DNA of 64,000 bases. It comes from Ulva prolifera. Its lineage: Eukaryota; Chlorophyta; Ulvophyceae; Ulvales; Ulvaceae. Under the pieces are notes generated by a model. That model was not told where the DNA came from. It ran no database searches and saw nothing but the letters and a program-made list of their open reading frames with translations. The DNA lies in assembly GCA_023078555.1 (NCBI GenBank), contig CM041198.1, positions 11,785,874-11,849,873 on the forward strand. The letters run 5' to 3'. Positions 37,531-49,520 of this stretch are shown in pieces. Both the position numbers and the translations under genes were made by a program. Each line of letters opens with the position of its first letter. Position 1 is the first letter of the stretch.

Positions 37531-38569
37531 CTAGCGTCAATGCTTTGTATGATCGCTTAGTCTGTCAGCACCAGCTCAACGTGGGTCTTTTTGTGTAACA
37601 AGCACCAAAGCTGTGGAAAGTGCCTTGCCTCGCAAGACTAGATGATACAACGCACCCCGACAGCTCATCTATATGATTCTGAAGAGCTACGACCGCGTCG
37701 ACGCGATTTGCCTGCAAAGTATTGCGATTCAGTGCACATGTTGAGGCAGATCGTTGGATCGAACGGCATTCCAACGCAGGTTGGGCTGTAAACGCGAGTG
37801 TGGCGTTCGAAGCTGCAAGAGAGAATAAAAAATTGTTGCAACAAGACGATGGTGCGCACTGTGGAATCATTCGGGGACGCTGCCTGGCGACACAAGCCTT
37901 GAAGCGTTGCCAACGGAACCAGCCGAGCCATGGGCTAGCGACTCTATTTCAGGGATAGCACAGACATACCGGATATACTCATGATGATATATACAAGAAG
38001 TCATTGGTCGCATATCATGAATTGCACTGCACGCGTGAGACAGTGATGTCTGCAGCAGCTGCAGCCAACGCTATGCAATGAACGAGCGGGTCCGCCGATT
38101 CACTTAGCTATGGCGTGTTGATGACATGATTTGAGTATGTTTCACGACTAGACGTCCGCCCGGGCATCCCGGGTCAGAGTTGCACGAAGCACGCATGCAT
38201 TCGCAGATTCAAAGCGAGAGAAGCAACATCGCTTGGAGCTTCGATTCATGAAGCTATGAGTGCAATGCTGTGTAGTTCTTTTGGATTTGTCAACAAGCTT
38301 AACGAACGGCACTTCGAATCCTCCCACGCTCGGCTGTCATTCAAATCCGGCGATCAGGTAGCTGTCGGTCCAGCCATGGCAACGTTTCCGGGTGGTAGCT
38401 GAGTTAGATCTATCGTGAAAATTGACTGTCCTTCATCTTTGTCGCGAAGCGGCCTTCCTGTTGTGCGGCAATTGTCTGTATTCGTGCTTCGTGCCTGATC
38501 GGTTTCGAAAACGTCGATCCGAGTGCTGCATTTGCACAAAGCACGACTTGCAGTGTCGTCTCAGACAAC
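37531..38569. other. Divergent promoter region between SMG1 (-) and the epimerase-like gene (+)
   Basis: About 1 kb between head-to-head genes. Short frames only; 37565-37931 on the minus strand might include a 5' SMG1 exon but shows nothing recognisable. Composition is closer to 50% GC than the flanking exons. No TATA or initiator was assigned. Confidence 0.4.
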
Positions 38570-40825
38570 ATGATATCTTCACGCGGATCTTTTTCGAATT
38601 TCCGTGCCCAGTATGGATTGGATCAAGCTTCGAAAAGGCTCCGTGCGACGCGCAGCCCCTTCCGGCAGCCTCGAGCAGCCAGCAGCACATCTCCAGGGGT
38701 GTCACAATTGAGCGATGAGGAGCTGAAAGAGAAGCTTGAGTATATCATGGGACCTCCCGAAGAGCCTGATCCTGAAGAATTGTCGTACACCGGGCCCAGG
38801 TGGCGACTGACTCCACGAGTGATTGGCCCATTCCCGTGCATGCAACTGCGAACTACACGCCAAGCCGTCTTGCGCATGCAGTATACAGGAGCTTGCTGAG
38901 CAATTTAATAAGGAGCCGTTCATCCAAGTGGGTGAAGGTCCAGGAGGATTCCCATTCATCCTGCTGCGCCATGACAGTGGTGCTGAGGCAATGATCCATC
39001 TTCATGGCGGCACTGTGAGCAGTTGGACCGACGCAGATGGTCTAGAAATGCTCTTCGTTCATCCCGACAATGACTTCGATCCTCGCCATCCGATCAGGTG
39101 CGCTAGTGATCGCCATACAGTCATGGCTGCGGATACACTGCTTCGGCACTTGCATCAGTGTGCAAAAGCAAGCAGGAGTACTGCACGCATCAGACCTGTA
39201 ATCGTCATATTTTTGCATGCTTGGAGACCTATGAATAGTCAGTGAGTATCCCGTGTAGCCACAGCCTGCCACAAATGCTTCCCCTTGCTGTGGCTTCATG
39301 TTGTCTCAGCGAGATCCAACCAGGTATGGAACGATCAAACGAGCTGCGCCATGAGCCACACAAGCCCTGCTTCCTATCCATTGAGTGGCAATCTGCAAGC
39401 GGCAATCTGCTCCACCTGGTGAAGCAAGCTGCGGGTGAAGCAAGCTCCGCTCATACTTGCAGCCAGCCTGCAGGGGCGGACTGCGCACAGTGTTCCCACA
39501 GTATGCCGCTGGCTTACCAGGCTTCAATCACCGCAACACCATACCCCCCAACGGCTTCTTGGGGATGCAGCACTTCACTCTGCTCGCCTCCCACTGCATC
39601 GACATCGATGTGGAGCAGGATGCCTGTCCTGGCGTGACCTTGCACGCTGCCAACACGCCAGAGACAGAAGAGCTATTCCCTCATGAATGGGAGATGGTAT
39701 ATCAGGTCAACCTCATGGACCAAGACGAGGCAGCACCGGACGAGGGTGACGGTCGCACCACGACCGCACAACTGGAAGCTGAGTATGCACAGGCTGCTGA
39801 GAGCATGGCCCCGACCAAAAAGCCAGCTCGGGTGTGTTCTACGTTGCGAGCTGCATGTGTCCGCCTCCGGAGGGCTCAGCAGGCATGCTGTAGATCTTGA
39901 TGCCCTCTGCTCTCAGACAGGGCCGAGTTCAAAGAGGCACGGTCGCTGTGTACTTGTGTTGAAGCGAAAGGAGCGCACATGCACAGGGGAAAAAGAAGAA
40001 GAAAGCAAGTGATGAGGACGATCTGGAGGAGGAGGAGGCAGAGGAGGAGCGGCCGACCCAACTGCAAGTATGCATCTCCATCGCCAACAAAGGTGACACT
40101 GAGTTCCAGTTCCAAGCAGCGACAGTCGCTGACTTTGCTGTGAGGGACATGAACGAGCACCATGACTCTGTTCGCCTCGTGGGCCTCGGGAACAGGCATG
40201 CTCTGGAGCTGAGTGACTCCAGGAAGGCGGAGATCATCTTCAACGACATGCCTTTCGCGCATCCCATCCCATTGCCAGGTGTGCATCGATTGCATCTACC
40301 ACCTGTCGCTGATGTGTTGCATGTATCCGAGAGATGGGCAGCAGCTTACACCAAGATAGATTGTCCTATGACAGTAATCAGCTTTTGGGCAGGGGCGGCT
40401 TTTCCAGGTCATGCCAGCTGATACTAAGTTGTTGCTGGTGGACCCGGGCTGGGGCGTAGATGTCATGCCCCTATCTTGGCGTTCACACCGGGTTGTTCGG
40501 TGCAGAAAAATCCTTGAATAGAGTGTTTGTCAACACGAACGACGGAGATGTGTACTTCTGTCCTGGGAACCGCCAGTACTACTCGTACGTGTGGCGCCAG
40601 GGCTATTCAGACACCATTGTGGCACACCCCGGCATATATTCTGAATGGATGACATGCCTGGCATCCGTGGGAGCTGGCAAGATTGCTGTGCCTGTGGTGC
40701 TAAAGCCTGGCGAGGTTTGGCATGCTGAGTTTGCGTTCCGCAAGCACTATCGATACTGGCCTACCCTGCCATTTGAGGACTATGGGACACCGGAGCCTGA
40801 TGTGCCCCTCATGCCACAGGGATAG
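38570..40825 (+). CDS. Glucose-6-phosphate 1-epimerase-like protein, probably plastid; catalytic histidines apparently replaced
   Basis: Homologue of D-hexose-6-phosphate mutarotases (YMR099c and plant 'apospory-associated protein C' family), which interconvert alpha and beta glucose-6-phosphate. Exons: 38570-38818, 38889-39097, 39474-c.39830, c.39987-40278, possibly 40408-40455, and 40506-40825. The N-terminus (MISSRGSFSNFRAQYGLDQ...RSPFRQPRAASS) looks like a plastid transit peptide. Family landmarks: HPIRGGLRTVFPQYA for GGIPxxFPQFG, and VLKPGEVWHAEF with the conserved Glu. Where active enzymes have QHGFAR this has PPNGFLG, and where they have YHTYF it has TVADF, so both histidines look absent. 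A Lys/Asp/Glu-rich insert (KKKKKASDEDDLEEEEAEEE) interrupts the fold. The junction between 40278 and 40506 does not resolve cleanly. Probably a non-catalytic or altered-specificity paralogue. Confidence 0.75.
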
Positions 40826-40862
40826 TCGGTCTATCCAGGGCACCATGGGATCGATGTGACGA

Positions 40863-40867
40863 TGTAA
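40863..40867 (+). terminator. TGTAA polyadenylation signal (candidate)
   Basis: TGTAA about 40 nt after the epimerase-like stop, the spacing expected for short algal 3' UTRs or slightly closer. Confidence 0.35.
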
Positions 40868-41532
40868 AGTGCAGTCGCTCACGGTTTTACCTCATGTACC
40901 TCATGTAGACTGCGCCTGGTTGTGGCATTGTCCCAACCCCAAACGAACTGACTTTGTCATGCTGAATGAGTGCATGCAAGCTTTGCTTGGCTGCAGCCAC
41001 GCATATCCCGAAGTTTTGGTAGCCTCGCGCTATTTGACTTGCGCTGTTTTTTCGTACAAGCTGTTTCACGCGGATGAGCCTCATCTGGAAGGTCTGTACA
41101 TGCTGTGGCCTGTGAACATGCTGAGATCCGCAGCTATCGTCCTAGACCAGCCTACTCGAGGCATGATGAAGCAATCCATAGACTTGCGCCTGTGCCCTGG
41201 TGCACAGTGGCATCGCCTATGTGCGCATTGCCGCGGACCACCAGCCTGGGTGAGTCACGGATGCATCATCATGATGTCCAGTCACACCATACATGCCGAT
41301 AAGATGCCCACGACGGGCAATTGCTTGGTGATTGCCCCGGACAGGGCTGCATCCAACGTGGTAAATCAGCCATTCTGACAAGCGTCGTGGATTTGTCGCG
41401 TGTTTTGACCTTGCATCCCGGTGTGGACGCTTACACCGGGCGCAGCTCGACGGATTCCGCATCGGACGAACGTTGGACGAACATTGGACGAGTCAACGTG
41501 AGGATTGACTGCACTGCTCAAACATCTCCATA
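40868..41532. other. Intergenic, no supported gene
   Basis: A 169-codon plus frame (40869-41378) runs through here but has no domain, weak third-position GC and no splice partners. Near 41462-41488 there is a small duplication: 'ggacgaacgttggacgaacattggacga'-type triplication of GGACGAAC/ATTGGACGA. Otherwise nothing distinctive. Confidence 0.4.
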
Positions 41533-43276
41533 ATGCGCACGTGGAAGTTCACTCCGAGAGATGGTGCACCAGCACTTCATGCTTGCTCCTGGGAAGTTGG
41601 CAGTCCGAAAGCACGGGTTGTCTTCCATCATGGCTATGGCGAACACTGTGGGCGCTATAAGCAAGGTAATTTAGCGCCAACTAGCTTCGCGTAGGTGTTC
41701 ACACCACATGCGATAGGCGCAGGAGCACCACGCGGGGAAGACCGCCCTGCCACACAGACCGTTCATCCCGCTACACCGCAGAGTGCACAACTTGTGAATT
41801 GTTGATGCAGTGTTTGCTCACTTCAATGAGAGAGGGATTGACTGCCATGCATACGACATGAAGAGCTTTGGCCAAAGCGAGCCTGACGATGAGAAACGGG
41901 GAATGATTGCGAGCTATGAGGACCCCATCGCAGACCTGGTGGCTTTTGCGAAGACTATCAAAGGTGCGCCTAATCCTATAATGCGCTGTGAGCCCATGTA
42001 CACTGTGTACCCAACCCGCTTGCATTAGCCCTGATGCAGCTCTGGCATCTGGTACATACAACTAGGCTGTCAAGCAGATCACAGAAACTTTTTGAACAGT
42101 AGGCTTAATTGGGCTTCTTGAGGGGATGTCATCTGCACAGCAGACCTTTGTCCTGTTTATGTGCCACAATGCAGGCAGAGCGCCGGCTTTGGGAGAAGCA
42201 CCAAACAATTCCCGGGACCTAGAAAGAGTCTTTTTGCCACAATATTATCTAAACTGATATTGTACCTGGAAAGGTTTATTTACCAGCCGATGTATTGCAA
42301 GCCCTGTGCAAGTACCTCGATCACTGCCCAGGCGGAATTAGAAAATGAGCTGTTAATTTTTAATGACACTCACGATGCAATTGAGTGACCTCCATCGCAT
42401 GCGCTGTGCATGCCATGCAGAATCTGCTGGAGATCCGCTGCCGCTGTTCATCGCTGGTAGCTCAATGGGCGCTCTCTTTGCTGCTTTAGCATGCCTTGAA
42501 GAGCAGAGCTGGTTCTCAGGCCTTCTCCTGTGGTCTCCTAGTCTTGATGTCGACAAGACACCGATGCTACATGTTCAATCTTTACTCGGAGGGCCCCTTG
42601 AAGCCCTCATGCCTCAAGCGCGGATCGTGGCAGCGGTGCGTGTGGAAGACATGAGTGAAGACCCGCAGGCATGTCCGCAGCACACCCTCTGCGTTGCTGT
42701 ACTGCCAGCATGCTGCTCTGTTGTCTAAACTTCCAATCTTGAGCCTGTCAGGTACTGCCACTCAGAAGCCTCAATCAGAGCGATCACAGTCGCCGTGGCC
42801 CCGCTCGGTAGAGTTGCTGCACGGTCGGTGATGCTGGCCCTCAGCGGTACGACTGCAGGGGGCTCTGCCTGTGCCTGTGGCAGCCCGGGCGCACACGTAG
42901 CATCCGGCACGGCATCGGCAATTGGGCGGGCCGGGTGCAGGTCCGACAGGAGTATGTGGATGACCCTCTGAACTATGTGGGACCGGTGCGCGTGCGTACG
43001 GCTCGCAAGATCGAGGCGGCCATGAAAGCCCTGAAGAAGCGGCACGCAGAGTTCACGCTGCCCGTGTTTGGCCAGCACGGTAGCAGCGACAAGTGCACCT
43101 CCCTGCGCGGCCACCAGGCGTTCATGGACGGCATCAGCAGCACCGACAAGACGCTGAACATGGTGGAGGGCGGCTACCATGAGCTCCTCATGGGGCCCCA
43201 GAAGGAGCAGTGCATGAGTGCAAGCGCAGACTGGATCCTGCAGCATGTGACACCACAAGTGAAAACGCCGCTTTAA
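41533..43276 (+). CDS. Monoacylglycerol-lipase-like alpha/beta hydrolase
   Basis: Serine hydrolase of the monoglyceride lipase family, predicted to release fatty acid from monoacylglycerol or lysophospholipid. Four exons in phase: 41533-41665, 41811-41963, 42421-42668, 42941-43276; 289 residues, a normal length. HG box: FHHGYGEHCGRY (residues c.32-43). Nucleophile elbow: IAGSSMGA with Ser110. Acid: GQHGSSDKCTS with Asp228. Histidine: VEGGYHELL with His258. The triad is complete. The third intron (42669-42940) fits phase and homology (MSEDPQ|VRQEYVDDPLNY) only if it starts with GC (CAG|GCATGT), a GC-AG intron. No signal peptide, so cytosolic or lipid-droplet surface is likely. Stop TAA at 43274. 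Confidence 0.88.
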
Positions 43277-43352
43277 TCAGGCATGCGGCGCCATGGCAAG
43301 GTAGATGAATTTTCAAGATGCCTTTTTATGTGTGTGTTCAATGATGTTTGGA

Positions 43353-43357
43353 TGTAA
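43353..43357 (+). terminator. TGTAA polyadenylation signal (candidate)
   Basis: TGTAA about 77 nt after the hydrolase stop. The gene is convergent with the NOX-like gene whose stop is at 43761, leaving under 500 bp for both 3' UTRs. Confidence 0.35.
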
Positions 43358-43760
43358 ATTTACTGACGTGCTTGAGATTGCATACTGGTTGAGCTTACCA
43401 AACTATGACTATGCCAGGCAGTCTAGGGAAACCACCTCCCGGCCATGTCGCATACATCGTCTTGCAACCCTACCAAAACTAGAAGCATATGCTGCTACCA
43501 AAAAAAAGTCTTGATCATTCTGAACACCCAGGCAGTCGATCATCGTCCATGCACGGCAACGAGCCTCCACACTTGACACATCTGAGCAGCGGCGCCTGTC
43601 CCCAGTGGCTTCCAGCCACTGGTGCGCCCAAGCCACCATACGAAAATACCCGCTAGCATGAGTAGATAAATTGTGCACCCAGCTCACGTCGTGAGCATGG
43701 CAGCACCTTGTAGCGCCATCACATGCGGGAAAGTCCTGACCTCATCGACCCTCTCCAGAC

Positions 43761-46700
43761 CTAAAACGCCAGCACCTCATAGTGAATATCGAACGCAATG
43801 TCAGAGCCATCCAGGTGGACACTGTGGCGGCAGCTGTTCACGATTTCCTGCGTGCCGCAGATGAGCATGGCGACCCGCGTCTCCCCCGCCGCGTGCGCCG
43901 CCTGCGCCGCGCCGTACAGCACCTCCTGGAACTGTGGCCGGCCCCACTTGGTGCTGAATCCCAGCACACTCGTGCTACTCATCGGCACGCCACCGACGCT
44001 CGTGCTGCTGAGCGGCACGCCCGCGCCCCCCGCGTAGCCGCGTGCAAACGCCTTGCGCAGCTCGCCGCGTGACAGCACGTCCGGCGGCCGCGCACCTGTC
44101 AGAAACACGTGCTCCTGCACCACAGGCACCCCGTATCAGGCACCCCATATCAGCCAGAGCAGGGGCTGGTATACTCAGCCCCAGAGCGGCACGCTGCAGG
44201 TGCGAGCCCCCCGGCACCTCCTGCCAACGACCCACGCAGGTGCGCGAGAGCATCTCTGCGCCCCCAACCGTGACATGGGGCAGCCCAGCTTGGGCCACGG
44301 CACGGCGTTACGAGCCCGCCGTAACAGCTGCTGAGCTGCGCATTGAAGGTGCTCAGTGCTGTCGTGAACGGCAATGGAGGAATCCCCGGAGTAGGCGGGC
44401 GCGCACCTCCAGCCGCAGGCCCGCCGGCACGTCCATCGTGTCCACCGCTGCCTCAGGGTTGAGCGCGTCGGTGATCTCCGGCATGTGGTGCTGATCTGTT
44501 GCGCGCACCACCGCCACCGTCGTGACCGACTTGACGGGGCGGCCGCGCGCCGCGTCCTGCAGCAGCTGGCGCCGCCACGACCGCAGGAACGTCCACCCGA
44601 TGCCCCCCGAGATCAACAGGAAGCACTTGTAGCGACTGCCATACACGTCGACCATCGGCGCGCCGTATGGGCCCTCCACGTACGCCTACACATGCATGCC
44701 TCCGCGCTGTCAGCGCACTGGCGTGTCACGCGGCGGCACGGGCAGACCCTGTGAGCATGAGAACACACACCACAACAGTGCAGGCCTGGCGCCTACCTGA
44801 TGGCTGCGGCTGTGCTTGTGCATGCGTGAAGCTGCATGCATGAGTCTGGGCAGAGTGCGCGTATGTGAGCGCAGACGCCCGGGTGTGGCGCGAGTGGTGG
44901 CAGCGCACCTTGGCCGAGGCCTCCGTGGCGGCGAGCTCGGCGAGGCGCAGCGTCCAGGGGCCCTTGCAGGCGATGGCCAGCTCGACAGCCGAGTCGTGGC
45001 CAGAGGAGGCGATGGTGAAGGGGTGCCAGTGCAGCAGGCCTAGGCGGGGCACGCAGAGGAAGACCCACTGCCCGGCAGTGAAGTGGCGGCCGCCAGTGTG
45101 CGGCAGCGACACCGCCACCAGCGGCGCGCCGCCATCGACGGTCGGGCGCACCAGCCGCAGGCCCGCATGCTTCTCGTTCGATAGACCTGCAGGCCTCCCC
45201 GAACAGGAGTGAGTCGGCAAGCCATGATACGAGGGAACAGGCACAGCAGGTGTAGCACCGCTGGGACGGGAACATGCATGACGCCACTGCAAACCCACGC
45301 CCCAGCAATCACCCCACACCGTACCAGTAGCCGCCCAGCACCACGGGCACGCTCTGCATAAGTCCGTGCTGAGTCTGTGTACTGTCATCGCAGACACAAA
45401 AATCGGACCCAGATCTCGAGGCATGCATATCAGGCCCTGGCGGAGCTGCCTGCACATGCTTTCCCAACACAGGGTTGTCCGGAAGGCGACCCGTGGGTGC
45501 CCGGGGAGGCGCACGGGTGCCGAACGCAGCACGCAGCGCGATGTCGACAAGCCACAGCAGGCCGCCGGGGATGGCGAGGGGCATGATGCCAGCAGCGAGG
45601 GCCGCGCCGAAGCCGTGGAAGGCGACGGCGACGAGCGTGGCAGCAGCCATGATGATGTGCGCCTTGAAGAATGCGGCGTAGCAGCGGCGCGCAAGGCAGG
45701 GCACGCCCAGCGCCGACATCGCCGCGATCGGCGCAAACAGCATCCAGCCTGCAGCGCAGCGGCGGGGGGGGGGGGGTCGATTGTGCGGCATGCAGTGGTT
45801 GGCGGATGAGCGGGTGGCGGAGTGGCGCGGACAAGGGGTGGGTGCATGGTGCGAGCGGGTATGAATGAGCAAGGTGTGAGCACATAGTGGGGCGAATTCT
45901 GAGGTGCAATAGAACCTGGGCGCGCCGATGATGCATGCCGCCATCAACATGCAGCCACTAGCTGAGTTCTGTTGGGGGGGCTGCCAAAGGCTGAGGCCCG
46001 GGGCAGTCCAAGCGCGGTCCGGAACCCGGACCCGAGCGGGGTGCCGTTCACCGGTTGCGCTCAGTGCGCCAGCGCTCACCATGCGCAGCAGCGCAAAGCA
46101 GCCACCCTCAAGATGGGAATGCATGACGCAGTGGCTCCCGATGTTCCCACCTGAGGAGTGGCTTCTTTGTGCCGCAGCGCATCGGAGCGCGCATCAGGCA
46201 AGCGGCTGGGGTGCCTCGAGGCAGGGGTGGTGGCGCACCGGAGACCTCCATGCCGTAGGCACGGTTCCAGATGTCGAAGAGATGGTAGGGTTCGTGCGCG
46301 TCCGGCATCGTGTCGGCGCGGCCGCCGATGTAGAAGGCGAGGAGGTGCAGCGTGCTGTGCACGACGGTGGAGAGCGCGAGGAGCTTGTGCCACGGCAGCT
46401 GGCGGTCAAAGGGCAGGCCGAACAGCAGCAGCAGTACGACGTTGCTGTGCACGGCCATGAAGCACGTCAGCATCAGCAGGAACACCGCCATCTGGCCTGC
46501 ACACGTACCACCACGTGCCAGAGCTGCAGCTGTGGCACTTTCAGCTGCAGGTGATGGGCATTCCAGGCCGCGGCCCTCGCCGTTGAACAGCCCCCCGCCT
46601 CATCACAGTGCGGTACCGTTGCACACATGTTGCCACACTGTCTTACCTAGGCTTTCCTCGCCTCGTGCAGGCTGCGCCAGCATGCTGGCTGTGGTGTCGA

Positions 46701-48693
46701 TGCAGGAGCATGCAGGCAGTGCGAGCTTGCCGGTTCCACAACCCGGTGCATTCGTTGCATCGGCAACAGGGCCGTCGCGGACGCATGCAGGCGGGGCGCG
46801 CCTGTGACCGCCACGTCGACGCGGAACGCGGGGTCTGCAGCCCACCAGCAGGCAGTGACGGCCATCTGTGCCAGGATGAGGCCTGTCGCAGCGGCCTCAC
46901 CGACCGTGCACCCGTTCCACAGCGGCCAGCACAGCGGGTTGTAGTACATGGCAGCCCACCGCAGGCTGTAGAAGCGGCGCGGCAGCTGCAGCAGGTAGCT
47001 CTCCGTCGCCGCTGCCTCATACGGCCTCCACTGCTGCGCGCTCTGCGCCGCCTGCTGCGGGATCTGCATGCCACTGCATGTCAGATGATGCTCTGTGCTT
47101 TGCGGGGCGCACATGCGCGCTGCAGGTGCGCCCCGCATAGACTGTGCAGGATTCCGCAGCAAGCTCAGCACACGCGATCGCAGCCCGGTTCCACTGCTGA
47201 AGCCGCACCTCTTCAGGTGCAGGTATACGCCGTCTGCGCGATGAGGCAGCAGGGCAAGACATGCATGAGATGCAGTGCCACATGCAACATGGCATCATGC
47301 AGACTAGTGAATGGTGACGCCATCGCATGGCCCAGGGCAGTTGCGCCGCAGCACGCGATTGCATAGCACGGCAGGGCCGAGCACCACGCGGCCGCCGATG
47401 CCATGCCGTGAACGCGTGCATGGCCGCGTCAAACGCGTTGCACCAGCCGAGCCGCACCGCCTCGGGGGCCGCAGGCATGGCCACGCGGTGCTCCCGCGGC
47501 GAGTCCCGCAGCGTGCGCTTGCTGGCGTGCGTGGGCTCCGGCGCAATCTCAGCCATCAGCTTCATCGGCACCGGCCTCGGCGCAGCCGGCGCGGCCGCAG
47601 CGCTCGGGTGCAGCGCCCAGTCGCTCGCCATCGAGCTGTTCATGAACGTGTCCATGCCCGACGGCGACTCCACGGCCAGCTCCATGCCGCTCATCGGGTT
47701 GGTGTGCATCGTGTACACGCCGCCCTCCGGCACGCTCGACGCCACCCGCTCCACTGCGCGCCGCTCCAGCGCCGGCTCCTCCCGCGTGCCCGGCAGCGGC
47801 GCCGACCGCTCGACCTCCTCCGTCGTCGTCCCGAGCTCCGTGCTGGCGAAGTCGCTGAGCAGCGGCGGTGGCAGGAGGATGTGGGCGAGGCACGATTCCC
47901 CGCGGCGGCCGGGCGGCGGCGGCGGTGGCGGCGCACGCGCGTCGGCCGCGCGGCGCCCCTCCGGCTGCCACAGCTGCGGCCAGCTGTGGCCGGTGTGCAG
48001 CCAACGCATGCCCGCCGCGATCTCTGGGCTATCGATGGCGCGGGTGCGTGTGGCGAGCGGGACAGGGGGGGCCGCGCCGTACCGCCCCGACGCGGATCCG
48101 GGGTCGCTTGCACTCTCGCTTGTCAGCGGCGCGCTGTTGGAACGCTCCGGCCAGACGTGCCACAGGTGGCGCTCCCGCGGTAGGCTCGGCGAGCGGCCGG
48201 GGTCGTAGAAGGAATCGGGCTGCGCGGTGGAGGAGGAGTCAGCGCCGCGCCAGGTGTGACGGTACCGCGCGTTGTACATGCTCGCCGCGCTCGAGACGTC
48301 GTCGGTGTCGTACGGGCTTGACAGGCGCGAGGATGGTGGCTGCAGGAAGGAGCGCGGCGGGCTGGGGGTGGGGCCGAAGGGGTGGGAGCGGCCGGAGGAG
48401 GGCAGCCGCAGCCGGGGCTGCGGCGAGTCGTGTGTGGCGGATGTCTGTGACCAGGGCTGGTGCTGCAGCGGGGAGCGGGTGCTTGTGTGCAAAGCAGGAG
48501 CATCAGACGGTCCAGCTGGGGTGTGTAGAGATGAGGACGGAGGTAGTCCTGGTGCGGTGGGCTGCGGCGCGCAGTCCTGTGTGGGGAGGAGGCTTGACGA
48601 TGTCGGTGAGGCAGACGAGAACAGACTGGTAGTGGCGCACAGGCTCGCTGGGCGACCGTTGGACCCGTCCGTGTAGTGATCCGTACCGCTCAT
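43761..48693 (-). CDS. NADPH-oxidase/ferric-reductase-like flavocytochrome with long disordered N-terminus (copy A)
   Basis: Membrane flavocytochrome of the NOX/FRO superfamily: NADPH to FAD to two haems to oxygen or ferric iron. Minus-strand exon blocks: 48693-c.47310, c.47062-46800, c.46500-46230, c.45755-45490, c.45187-44900, c.44690-44380, c.44120-43761. Haem histidine pairs: WHKLLALSTVVHSTLH and AHIIMAAATLVAVAFH, each 14 apart as in NOX. FAD site LHWHPFTIAS. NADPH site EGPYGAPMVD and ISGGIGWT. The C-terminus ends HYEVLAF, with the terminal aromatic typical of NOX. The first exon is about 450 residues of Ser/Pro-rich, low-complexity sequence with a run of seven prolines. No EF-hands were seen, unlike plant Rboh. 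A paralogue lies 4.6 kb upstream on the same strand. Oxidase versus metal reductase cannot be told from sequence. Confidence 0.85.
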
Positions 48694-49016
48694 GGTCGGT
48701 TACTGTGGGGAGTGAAAGCGTGGACGACCTGCAGAACAGCTGAGCATTGTCTAGTGAACGTGGCGAATTCAACACCGACTCATCTGCAGCGCGCTTGTGC
48801 CTGGTTCGAGCAACTGGCTTGGCCTGCGAGCTCCGAGGGGCTTATGATGACAGTGATTTGAAGCAAGAGGTCGGCCAGCATTGCTGGCTCACGGCACGCG
48901 AGGTCGTGCATGATTTGTTACGCATCTCGCAGGGCTGACTGCATGCTGCTTGCCTGAATAATGTGTATCGCGTCATTGTCGGCGGTTTGAATGGCACAAT
49001 GACGCTCTCCTGAGAC

Positions 49017-49520
49017 GTGTTCAGACATTGTCTAGCACTGGTAGAATCCGTGGGTTCCGTGCTCGGCGAATCGAAGCGTGATTCAGCTGCGACAAGCGAA
49101 CAACCGTTGCCGCATGGGAGGCCCGGGCCGCGGTGCTCAACGTGCGCAGAAAACAGAGACTACCGAAGCATCAGACCAAGGAGAGCGATGCCACTACTGC
49201 AAACATGGCATCATCTACAATGCGAGGTCATGATCAACTGTGCTCTCCAGACACAGCGGTTCAGCAAGGTGCGAGACAGAGGCGCTGCGACGAGAATTCA
49301 TATTGACGTGCACGCAAGACCGAACGCATACTATGAACACCTCCCCACCGAAATTAAGGTCAAATACTTGGACTTTGAAAGTACGTTGTTGGGCGCACTT
49401 TATTCAGCAAGCGCCGCTCGAAGCATTGCGACGCGCCATGGTCAGGTCTGGCCCGAGATTAGTGCGACCCAGCCAGCGCATGCACGGCACTCAAACAGGC
49501 AGCACCGGATAGCCAGATAA
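49017..49520 (+). CDS. Hypothetical ORF, 167 codons, weak
   Basis: Open frame with a mildly protein-like middle (VRDRGAATRIHIDVHARP, YYEHLPTEIKVKYLDFES) but no known domain. Third-position GC is lower than in the confident genes and no flanking introns join. It may be chance; listed because it is the longest clean plus-strand frame in the spacer's first half. Confidence 0.15.
   Translation: MFRHCLALVESVGSVLGESKRDSAATSEQPLPHGRPGPRCSTCAENRDYRSIRPRRAMPLLQTWHHLQCEVMINCALQTQRFSKVRDRGAATRIHIDVHARPNAYYEHLPTEIKVKYLDFESTLLGALYSASAARSIATRHGQVWPEISATQPAHARHSNRQHRIAR

Noticed and set aside
40869-41378. Plus-strand frame of 169 codons after the epimerase-like gene
   Set aside because: Starts within the likely 3' UTR, AT-rich third positions, no domain.
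47327-48208. Plus-strand open frame of 293 codons
   Set aside because: Antisense to the low-complexity first exon of NOX-like copy A; its composition mirrors that exon. The minus frame joins membrane exons with proper motifs.
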